DNA of 64,000 bases from NCBI GenBank assembly GCA_019750915.1, contig JAIENY010000008.1, positions 124,001-188,000 of the forward strand, read 5' to 3'. Made by a program: the position numbers and the translations under genes. The notes below the pieces were generated by a model. That model ran no database searches. It was not told where the DNA came from and worked only from the letters and a program-made list of their open reading frames with translations. The DNA comes from Xanthobacteraceae bacterium. Its GTDB lineage: Bacteria; Pseudomonadota; Alphaproteobacteria; Rhizobiales; Xanthobacteraceae. Every line of letters starts with the position of its first letter. The first letter of the stretch is position 1. Of the stretch, positions 57,395 to 64,000 are shown piece by piece.

Positions 57395-57425
57395 AACGGC
57401 GCGGTTCACACCGCGCCGTTTTTTA
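57395..57425 (+). terminator. intrinsic terminator of first Omp gene
   Basis: ACGGCGCGGT pairs with ACCGCGCCGT around TCAC, followed by T6. Confidence 0.88.
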
Positions 57426-57533
57426 TTTGAGCCGCGCAGCTTTCTTTTGCGCGCAAACGCACGCGCTAACGAAAGATTAGGGTTAACGGGCGATGATCCA
57501 ACACGGTTAAGCGTCAGTGTATGGAGCGTTGAA

Positions 57534-58352
57534 ATGCGTCGGGTTGTTGTTGCGACACTGTTGGCGGGGTTGGCGCAAACGGCGCACGCTGCCGATCTCC
57601 CGGACTTCGGCGCACTGCGCGGACCGGTCGGGTATCAATCCAACGTCGTCAACTGGCAGGGCTACTACGTCGGTGGACAGGCGAGTTACGGCTCCGCGGA
57701 TATCGGACTGAAAAACGCGGTCAAAAACCTATTGGGTCAACAGCTGAATAACGTCGATTTGCAAAGCCAGTTCGGGATTTCAAACTGGCCTTTGCTAGGC
57801 GACGCATCCAACCAAGGTTCCGGGTTTGGAGGATTTGTCGGATACAACTCGCAATGGGATGACGTCGTTCTCGGTATTGAAGCAAGCTACATACATGGAA
57901 AATTCAGCGGATCGTCGATCGGCTCTCAGGGCCGCTCGTTCCAATACCCCACCGATTATTTTTCCACGGCGGATGTCTCGGCTATCGCACGAACTGAGAT
58001 TACTGACTATGGCTCGGTGCGCGCGCGCGCAGGCTACGCAATCGATCAGTTCCTGCCGTACATTTTCGGTGGCGTAGCGTTGGGTCGGGCAAATACTTAC
58101 CGAAGCGCATCTGCCACACTCGAATACACATATGTAGGGACGAACGGTCTACCAAACATCGGACCAAATACAACAACGTCATCCGACATCAGGAATGGTC
58201 ACTGGACTTACGGATATGCAACGGGACTTGGCGTAGACGTCAAGCTGCCCGGCGGGTTCTTCCTGCGTGGCGAGTATGAGTATCTCAAACTTGTCGGTGC
58301 TGTGAACAGCAGCGTCAATACAGTGCGTGGCGGCGTTGGCTACTTGTTCTGA
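57534..58352 (+). CDS. outer-membrane beta-barrel protein
   Basis: 272 residues: signal peptide ending HAADLP, NWQGYYVGGQASYG, FGGFVGYNSQWDDVVLGIEA, VRARAGYAIDQFLPYIFGGV, and a C-terminal TVRGGVGYLF with terminal Phe, so a full barrel like Omp25/31 relatives. GGAGC precedes ATG 57534. Adjacent to a related barrel, possibly an old duplication. Confidence 0.85.
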   Translation: MRRVVVATLLAGLAQTAHAADLPDFGALRGPVGYQSNVVNWQGYYVGGQASYGSADIGLKNAVKNLLGQQLNNVDLQSQFGISNWPLLGDASNQGSGFGGFVGYNSQWDDVVLGIEASYIHGKFSGSSIGSQGRSFQYPTDYFSTADVSAIARTEITDYGSVRARAGYAIDQFLPYIFGGVALGRANTYRSASATLEYTYVGTNGLPNIGPNTTTSSDIRNGHWTYGYATGLGVDVKLPGGFFLRGEYEYLKLVGAVNSSVNTVRGGVGYLF

Positions 58353-58376
58353 TCCTCGACCCAGCGAAAACTCTCA

Positions 58377-58409
58377 GCCCCGCGGCACAACGCGGGGCTT
58401 TTGTTTTTT
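58377..58409 (+). terminator. intrinsic terminator of second Omp gene
   Basis: GCCCCGCG / CGCGGGGC stem followed by TTTTGTTTTTT. Confidence 0.9.
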
Positions 58410-58432
58410 GATCCTCCAGAACTGTTCCGTAT

Positions 58433-58512
58433 TGACGGCGAGGGGAGATTTCAATATCTCCGGCAGCGGGACACCTCCCCCCAACGGGAGGCTTACTATC
58501 TGGAAGGATAGA
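58433..58512 (+). ncRNA. candidate serC leader RNA
   Basis: The 80-odd nucleotides before serC fold as two hairpins: GGAGAT-TTCAAT-ATCTCC (58444-58449 with 58456-58461) and CCTCCC-cccaac-GGGAGG (58474-58479 with 58486-58491). This position, organism and two-stem shape match the described serC RNA motif of alphaproteobacteria, a candidate cis-regulator of serine synthesis. Consensus identity must be tested with the covariance model. Confidence 0.5.
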
Positions 58513-58514
58513 CA

Positions 58515-59687
58515 ATGACTGTAGCGAAGCCCGCTCTGCGGCCGAATCGGCCGTATTTTTCTTCTGGCCCCTGCGCCAAGCGCCCCGGCTGGACCCCCGA
58601 AAATCTGAAAGATGCCGCTCTTGGCCGTTCGCACCGTGCGAAAATCGGCAAGGCGAAACTCAAGCTCGCGATTGATCTGACGCGCGAAGTGCTTGAAGTT
58701 CCTGCCGACTACAAGATCGGGATCGTGCCCGCGTCCGACACCGGCGCGGTGGAAATGGCGCTGTGGTCGCTGCTTGGTCCGCGCCCTGTGACGATGATTG
58801 CCTGGGAATCGTTTGGCGATGGCTGGGTCAGCGACGTGGTCAAGCAGCTCAAGCTGAAGGACGTGACCAAGCTCACCGCAGGTTATGGTGACATTCCCGA
58901 TCTGACCAAGGCTGATCCGAAGTCGGACATTGTCTTCACCTGGAACGGAACGACGTCCGGCGTGCGCGTGCCGAACGCGGACTGGATCAAGGCCGACCGC
59001 GAAGGCCTGACCATCTGCGACGCGACCTCGGCCGCATTCGCGCAAAAGCTCGATTGGCCGAAGCTCGATGTCACGACCTTCTCCTGGCAGAAGGTGCTGG
59101 GTGGCGAGGCAGCGCACGGCATCCTCGTCCTTTCACCGCGCGCTGTCGCGCGCCTCGAAAGCTACACGCCGCCGTGGCCGATGCCGAAGATTTTCCGGAT
59201 GACCTCGGGCGGCAAGCTGATCGAAAGCATTTTCGTCGGCGAAACCATCAATACGCCCTCGATGCTCGCGGTTGAGGATTATCTCGATGCGCTGAACTGG
59301 GCCAAGTCGATTGGCGGTCTCGCCGCGCTGGTCGCACGCGCCGATGCCAACACCAAGGCGCTTGCTGACTGGAAGGCGAAGACGCCGTGGATTGATTTCC
59401 TCGCGACTGACCCGGCCATCCGCTCCAACACCTCGGTGTGCCTGAAGGTGGTTGATCCGGCGGTTACAGCGCTCTCGGTGGATGCCCAAGCGGATTTCGC
59501 CAAGAAGCTGGTCGCCCTGATCGAGAAGGAAGGCGTCGGTTACGACCTCGGGGCCTACCGTGACGCTCCGGCCGGTCTTCGCATCTGGTGCGGCGCCACC
59601 GTGGATGCCGCCGACGTTGCGGCGCTGACGCAGTGGCTCGATTGGGCTTTTGCAGAGACGAAGGCTTCGCTCGCCAAGGCAGCGTAA
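58515..59687 (+). CDS. serC: phosphoserine aminotransferase
   Basis: 390 residues, PLP enzyme of class [30 protein letters not shown] Lys193 in [33 protein letters not shown]. Makes phosphoserine from 3-phosphohydroxypyruvate and Glu. AAGGATAG precedes the ATG. serA follows 113 bp later past a CCCGGG hairpin; the pair makes serine. Confidence 0.95.
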   Translation: MTVAKPALRPNRPYFSSGPCAKRPGWTPENLKDAALGRSHRAKIGKAKLKLAIDLTREVLEVPADYKIGIVPASDTGAVEMALWSLLGPRPVTMIAWESFGDGWVSDVVKQLKLKDVTKLTAGYGDIPDLTKADPKSDIVFTWNGTTSGVRVPNADWIKADREGLTICDATSAAFAQKLDWPKLDVTTFSWQKVLGGEAAHGILVLSPRAVARLESYTPPWPMPKIFRMTSGGKLIESIFVGETINTPSMLAVEDYLDALNWAKSIGGLAALVARADANTKALADWKAKTPWIDFLATDPAIRSNTSVCLKVVDPAVTALSVDAQADFAKKLVALIEKEGVGYDLGAYRDAPAGLRIWCGATVDAADVAALTQWLDWAFAETKASLAKAA

Positions 59688-59704
59688 CGCAATCGCGTTT
59701 GTCA

Positions 59705-59725
59705 TCCCGGGCCGTTGGCCCGGGA
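59705..59725. repeat. CCCGGG hairpin between serC and serA
   Basis: TCCCGGGCC-GTT-GGCCCGGGA perfect 9-bp stem. Similar in sequence to the hairpin at 7700-7720; no T run. Could be a REP-like repeat or a weak attenuator. Confidence 0.6.
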
Positions 59726-59800
59726 CTTTCAGCCCATATCATCGAACTTGCATACCGGCGCCAAGGCCGGGCGATGCACCGTTTTTAAAGGATCACTCCG

Positions 59801-61390
59801 ATGGCCAAACCGAAGGTTCTTATTTCGGACGCTCTGTCTCCTGCTGCCGTGCAGATCTTCAAGGATCGCGGCATCGACGTCGATTTCCAGCCGGATCTGG
59901 GCAAGGACAAGGAAAAGCTCGCCGCCATCATTGGCGACTATGATGGTCTTGCCATTCGCTCCGCGACCAAGGCGACGGCAAAAATTCTCGCCAATGCGAC
60001 CAGGCTGAAGGTGATCGGCCGCGCCGGAATCGGCGTCGACAATGTCGAGATTCCGGCCGCCACGGCGAAGGGCATCATCGTGATGAACACGCCGTTCGGC
60101 AACTCGATCACGACCGCCGAACATGCCATCACGCTCATGCTCGCGCTGGCCCGTGAAATTCCCGCTGCCGATGCCTCAACGCAGGCTGGCAAGTGGGAGA
60201 AGAACCGCTTCATGGGTGTCGAAATCACCGGCAAAACGCTTGGCGTCATCGGCTGCGGCAACATCGGTGCGATTGCAGCGGACCGTGCGCTCGGCCTGAA
60301 AATGAAGGTGGTGGCTTTCGACCCGTTCTTGTCGCCGGAGCGTGCCAAGGATATCGGCGTGGAGAAGGTCGAACTCGACGACCTGCTCAAGCGTGCAGAC
60401 TTCATCACGCTGCATACGCCGCTGACCGACAAAACCCGCAACATCATCGACGCCACCGCGATCAACAAGATGAAAAAGGGCGTCCGCATCATCAACTGTG
60501 CCCGCGGCGGGCTGGTCGATGAAGTGGCATTGGCGGCGGCTCTGGACTCAAAGCATGTGGCGGGCGCGGCGTTCGATGTGTTTTCCGAAGAGCCGGCCAA
60601 GACCAGCGTTCTGTTCGGCCGTTCCAACGTGATCTGCACGCCGCACCTTGGTGCGTCGACTACGGAGGCGCAGGAGAACGTCGCGTTGCAGGTCGCCGAG
60701 CAGATGTCGGACTACCTTCTGACCGGTGCGATTTCCAATGCCATCAACTTCCCTTCGATCACGGCGGAGGAAGCGCCGAAACTGAAGCCGTTCATCGATC
60801 TGGCCGAGAAACTCGGGTCGTTCGCCGGGCAACTCACCGACTCCGATATCGCCAAGGTGACGATCACCTATGAGGGCGATGTTGCGGAGATGAAGATCAA
60901 GGCGCTGACGTCGGCGGCGCTCAGCGGTTTGCTGCGCCCCATGCTGGGTGACGTCAACGTTGTTTCTGCGCCGGTCGTCGCCAAGGAGCGCGGGATGGTT
61001 GTCGACGAAGTCGTTCGTGCTGCGGAGAGTGACTACGAGAACCTGATTACACTCACCGTCGTGACCGACAAACAGGAGCGTTCGGTGTCGGGCACGGTGT
61101 TCGCTGATGGCGTGCCGCGCCTGGTCGACATCAAGGGCATTCGTGTCGATGCTGAATTCGGCAAGTCCATGATCTATGTCACCAACGAGGACAAACCGGG
61201 CTTCATCGGCAAGTTCGCTTCACTGCTCGGCGACGCCAAGGTCAACATCGCGACCTTCCATCTCGGCCGCAACAAGCCAGGCGGCGATGCCATCGCGCTG
61301 GTTGAGGTTGACGGTGATGTGCCTGCCGACGTGCTGACCAAGACGCTGACGTTGCCGCACGTCAAACAGGCCAAGTCACTGGCGTTCTAG
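59801..61390 (+). CDS. serA: D-3-phosphoglycerate dehydrogenase
   Basis: 529 residues. NAD-binding GCGNIG (151-156); catalytic Arg236 (ARGGLVDE), Glu265 and His283 (TPHLGAST); a middle ASB domain (about 320-450) and C-terminal ACT domain (YVTNEDKPGFIGKFASLLGD), the type-1 layout. Feeds serine synthesis with SerC; serine feedback on ACT is expected. The last codons KSLAF and stop are the first of four tandem 18-bp repeats. Confidence 0.95.
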   Translation: MAKPKVLISDALSPAAVQIFKDRGIDVDFQPDLGKDKEKLAAIIGDYDGLAIRSATKATAKILANATRLKVIGRAGIGVDNVEIPAATAKGIIVMNTPFGNSITTAEHAITLMLALAREIPAADASTQAGKWEKNRFMGVEITGKTLGVIGCGNIGAIAADRALGLKMKVVAFDPFLSPERAKDIGVEKVELDDLLKRADFITLHTPLTDKTRNIIDATAINKMKKGVRIINCARGGLVDEVALAAALDSKHVAGAAFDVFSEEPAKTSVLFGRSNVICTPHLGASTTEAQENVALQVAEQMSDYLLTGAISNAINFPSITAEEAPKLKPFIDLAEKLGSFAGQLTDSDIAKVTITYEGDVAEMKIKALTSAALSGLLRPMLGDVNVVSAPVVAKERGMVVDEVVRAAESDYENLITLTVVTDKQERSVSGTVFADGVPRLVDIKGIRVDAEFGKSMIYVTNEDKPGFIGKFASLLGDAKVNIATFHLGRNKPGGDAIALVEVDGDVPADVLTKTLTLPHVKQAKSLAF

Positions 61391-61444
61391 AAGTCACTGG
61401 CGTTCTAGAAGTCGCTTGCGTTCTGGAAGTCACCGGCCTTCTAA
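61373..61444 (+). repeat. four tandem 18-bp repeats at the serA stop
   Basis: Unit AAGTCACTGGCGTTCTAG (61373-61390) repeats at 61391-61408 exactly, then at 61409-61426 and 61427-61444 with changes. All are in frame with serA: each encodes KSLAF or a variant then a stop (third copy TGG instead of TAG, fourth TAA). Only the first is within the ORF. Duplication is recent because copies 1 and 2 are identical. Confidence 0.95.
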
Positions 61445-61491
61445 AGGCTGCTGACCTTTGAACGCCGGATGTATTGCAATCATGAAAAGTT

Positions 61492-61520
61492 CGCGGTCGG
61501 TCAACGCCGCGGGCTTTTTT
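61492..61520. terminator. intrinsic terminator after serA
   Basis: CGCGG / CCGCG hairpin followed by GGC and eight T. On the plus strand it ends serC-serA, immediately before the convergent EamA gene stop. Confidence 0.8.
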
Positions 61521-62492
61521 TTATGATCCCGACGCCGCGGCTGTTTCGCCGGCGGCACGCGCGGGCGCGGAGGCTTTGCGCGCGGCAAGCATCACGCCGG
61601 TCAGGACAAGCGCGTAGCCGAGGAGGTGAAACAGGTGAAGGTGTTCGCCAAGGAGGCTGACCGCCATGGCTGATCCGAACACCGGCACCAAATGGATGAA
61701 CGGCGCCGCGCGATTGGGGCCAATCAGTTCGATGCCGCGATTATAGAACAGGTAAGCGAGCGCCGACGGGAAGATCACGATGAAGACGCCGACGCCGAGG
61801 GTGAGCGCGTCGAGTCTGAGGGAACTGCCCATCAGGGTCTCGATGCCAACCAGCGGTGCGACCATCACAGCCGCAAAGCCAGTGGTGACAGTCATCATCG
61901 AAAGCGCATGAACGGGCGGTCTGCGGGGGATCAGGGCCGAATACATCCCGAGCACCACGAGGCCGAGCACGACACCGACATCGCCGATGTTGAATTCGAT
62001 CTCCGCCAGTGAGGTGAGCTTGCCATGCAGAACAATGACGATCACCCCCAGTAGCGAAATCGCGATCCCGAGCGTCTGGCTTGCCGTAAGGCGGATGCCG
62101 AACAGGACCAGCGCCCAGAGCGCGACGAACAGCGGACCGGACGACTGGATCAGCAGCCCATTCAGCGCCTCGGTGTGTTGCAGGCCCCAATAGGCGAAGC
62201 CGTTATTGCCGGCAAAGCCTGTGAAGGCCATCAGCAGAAGGAATGGAATGTGGCGTCGCATGACGGGCCAATCCCGCCGCAGATGAGGCCAGGCGAATGG
62301 CGCAAGCACGACAAAGGTTCCGGACCAGCGGATGAATGTCAGGGCAAAGGGAGGAATGCGGCCGACGACGTAGCGGGCAAGGACTATGTTTGCGGCCCAG
62401 AACAGCGCCATCAACACCAGAAGCAGGTACGGCTGGTTGGCGAGCCACCCGGCAAAAGAGCGGCGTCGGGAGGGCGAAGCGATAAAAGTCAT
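61521..62492 (-). CDS. EamA/DMT family permease
   Basis: 323 residues, ten membrane helices in two EamA repeats (PYLLLVLMALFWAANIVLAR ... VGVVLGLVVLGMYSALIPRR). Exports amino acids or other metabolites; substrate unknown. Start at 62492 by family alignment; ribosome site is weak, and the open frame extends to 62543. Confidence 0.87.
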   Translation of the reverse strand: MTFIASPSRRRSFAGWLANQPYLLLVLMALFWAANIVLARYVVGRIPPFALTFIRWSGTFVVLAPFAWPHLRRDWPVMRRHIPFLLLMAFTGFAGNNGFAYWGLQHTEALNGLLIQSSGPLFVALWALVLFGIRLTASQTLGIAISLLGVIVIVLHGKLTSLAEIEFNIGDVGVVLGLVVLGMYSALIPRRPPVHALSMMTVTTGFAAVMVAPLVGIETLMGSSLRLDALTLGVGVFIVIFPSALAYLFYNRGIELIGPNRAAPFIHLVPVFGSAMAVSLLGEHLHLFHLLGYALVLTGVMLAARKASAPARAAGETAAASGS

Positions 62493-62915
62493 GAAGGTCG
62501 CGCTACGAGAAACGGTTTCGTTTGTGCCGGGTTTCCAGGGCAATGCATAGCGACGTTCGCGAATTGCTCCTCTGCGCTGCGTGGATATCGCGAAGTTATG
62601 GTGTGTGCGGCGGTTGCCGAACGAAGCGGGCCGGTGATTCTGAGAGCGAAAAAAGTAGACGTTATGCTTCGGACCGGGCGGCGATTGCCGCCGATCCCGC
62701 CTTAAACGTTAGACAGGATCGGAAGATTCAGATTTATTTGGGGATATCAATGGCTTGCGCCGTGTTTTGTGGAAGCGTCAACTGGCTGTTTTGCTTGCGT
62801 CATATGCCGTCATCCTTTATCGGGTGGTGGCCCGCCAGGCGTGTTCCTGTTCAAGGCGCAGCCATTTCAGGCTGTTTTGCAAAGGCTTAGGATTTTCCGG
62901 AAATGGCTGATCGAA
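62493..62915. other. intergenic, no supported gene
   Basis: About 420 bp between the divergent EamA gene and purA. Short frames have no recognisable product. It should hold both promoters. Confidence 0.5.
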
Positions 62916-64000
62916 ATGGCTAACGTTGTTGTCGTCGGCGCCCAGTGGGGTGACGAGGGAAAGGGCAAGATTGTCGACTGGTTGTCCGAACAGGCCGACA
63001 TCGTCGTACGGTTTCAGGGCGGTCATAACGCCGGCCATACGCTCGTTATCAATGGCAAGACCTACAAACTAGCATTGTTGCCGTCGGGTGTGGTGCGACA
63101 GTCGAAACTGTCGGTGATCGGCAATGGCGTGGTGTTCGATCCGCAGGCTTTCGTCGACGAGGTCGATCGTCTGAAATCGCAGGATGTCGATGTATCTCCC
63201 GACAACTTGCGCGTTGCCGAGAACGTGACGCTGATTCTGCCGCTTCATCGTGAACTCGATGCCGTTCGCGAGGGCGCAAGCAAGGCGACTGCGATCGGCA
63301 CGACTCAGCGCGGCATCGGCCCGGCCTATGAGGACAAGGTCGGCCGCCGCGCCATCCGGTTGATGGATCTGGCCGACCCTCAAACATTGCCGCACAAGAT
63401 CGATCGCCTTCTCTCCCATCACAATGCACTGCGGCGCGGCTTATCGCTTCCTGAGGTCGATGGTGTCGCCGTGCTGAAGGAACTGGTTGAGATCGCCCCC
63501 CGCGTGCTGCCGTATGCCGACTCGGTCTGGAATCTGCTTGATCACAAACGCCGCGAAGGAAAACGCATTCTGTTCGAGGGCGCGCAGGGAGCGTTGCTGG
63601 ACGTTGATCACGGCACGTATCCGTATGTCACCTCGTCCAACACCGTCGCCGCACAGGCCGCGACAGGTTCTGGCATGGGCCCAAGTTCCCTCGGCTATGT
63701 CCTGGGCATCTGCAAGGCCTACACCACGCGCGTCGGGCAGGGGCCATTTCCGACCGAGCTGACCGACGGCATCGGTGAGCTGATTGGCCAGCGAGGCCGC
63801 GAATTTGGCGTCAACACCGGACGCAAGCGCCGCTGCGGCTGGTTCGATGCCGTCCTTGTTCGCCAGACGGTCCGCACGTCAGGCATCCACGGTCTGGCCT
63901 TGACCAAGCTCGATATTCTCGATGGCTTCGATTCCATCGAAGTTTGCGTTGGATATGAGCTCGACGGCAAGGAAATCGATTATCTGCCCGCGGGCGAAGG
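62916..64000 (+). CDS. purA: adenylosuccinate synthetase, 3' truncated by window
   Basis: 361 codons before the window end. GTP-dependent step from IMP to AMP. N-terminus [20 protein letters not shown] with Asp13 and Lys, His41 in [11 protein letters not shown] sites [12 protein letters not shown] and [12 protein letters not shown], and [11 protein letters not shown]. All residues seen are normal. Ribosome site is weak (CCGGAAATGG). Confidence 0.95.
   Translation, partial: MANVVVVGAQWGDEGKGKIVDWLSEQADIVVRFQGGHNAGHTLVINGKTYKLALLPSGVVRQSKLSVIGNGVVFDPQAFVDEVDRLKSQDVDVSPDNLRVAENVTLILPLHRELDAVREGASKATAIGTTQRGIGPAYEDKVGRRAIRLMDLADPQTLPHKIDRLLSHHNALRRGLSLPEVDGVAVLKELVEIAPRVLPYADSVWNLLDHKRREGKRILFEGAQGALLDVDHGTYPYVTSSNTVAAQAATGSGMGPSSLGYVLGICKAYTTRVGQGPFPTELTDGIGELIGQRGREFGVNTGRKRRCGWFDAVLVRQTVRTSGIHGLALTKLDILDGFDSIEVCVGYELDGKEIDYLPAGE

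Noticed and set aside
62522-62890. Open frame with a hydrophobic stretch ahead of purA.
   Set aside because: Overlaps the EamA leader, contains no motif and lacks a ribosome site.

Overview
The window reads as chromosomal DNA of an alphaproteobacterium in the order Hyphomicrobiales, most likely family Nitrobacteraceae/Bradyrhizobiaceae (Bradyrhizobium, Afipia, Nitrobacter and relatives). The reasons are the moderately high G+C and strong GC-ending codon bias, alphaproteobacterial forms of many genes (a HisRS of about 520 residues, a UvrB of 973 residues, a SerA of 529 residues, a glutaminase fused to STAS and cyclic-nucleotide-binding domains), DUF992 paralogues, Omp31-like barrels, and gene orders such as uvrC-pgsA-moaD-moaE and lgt-midA-pgeF. 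The genus is an inference. I see no rRNA, tRNA, CRISPR array, insertion sequence, phage gene or integrase. Coding density is close to 90 percent and nearly all genes are intact; only the first (an aminotransferase) and last (purA) are cut by the window ends.

Layout. 1-4.1 kb: start of an omega-amino-acid aminotransferase, a TadE/TadG pair, then hisS. 4.1-8.4 kb: secreted small proteins, an RNase T2, rlmJ, a cold shock protein and an outer-membrane barrel. 8.6-15.1 kb: a long co-directional run uvrC, pgsA, moaD, moaE, prmB, a guanine-deaminase-like enzyme and a MATE transporter. 15.1-20.6 kb: ilvE, a MarR/response regulator/histidine kinase operon resembling petP-petR plus kinase, proC and a YbjN protein. 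20.9-27 kb, mostly minus strand: prs, a lipoprotein, the overlapping genes lgt, midA and pgeF, a UbiK-like factor and an HD-GYP protein. 27.2-30.3 kb: rplY, pth, ychF and DUF4282. 30.4-36.3 kb: two uncharacterised proteins, the three-domain glutaminase, a phosphofructokinase, a ferredoxin-like protein and a histone-like basic protein. 36.4-41 kb: an ABC-F ATPase facing uvrB. 41-43.3 kb: an ECF sigma factor with RskA-type anti-sigma, divergent from a DUF4394 protein. 43.5-49 kb: three glutathione transferases, a CWC protein, PlsC, a DUF486 protein, two very small membrane proteins and a PAP2 phosphatase. 49-56.4 kb: aspartate aminotransferase, two DUF992 proteins, aroE, glmM and a fosmidomycin-resistance-type MFS pump. 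56.5-64 kb: two outer-membrane barrels, a probable serC leader RNA with serC-serA, an EamA permease and purA.

Most of the content is housekeeping: nucleotide excision repair (uvrC, uvrB), translation (hisS, rplY, pth, ychF, prmB, rlmJ), amino acid synthesis (ilvE, proC, serC, serA, aroE, aspartate aminotransferase), nucleotide synthesis (prs, purA), and envelope synthesis (pgsA, lgt, glmM, plsC, pgeF). The less ordinary signals are four 18-bp in-frame repeats of the serA stop region, a pair of unannotated-size membrane microproteins, an AT-rich mosaic block inside hisS, a palindrome over the MarR start codon, a 77-nt near-perfect inverted repeat after rplY, a displaced start in one DUF992 paralogue, and an Asn in the Mg-ATP loop of the phosphofructokinase. 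I did not find convincing evidence of a wholly new multi-gene system; the best candidates are listed with modest scores.
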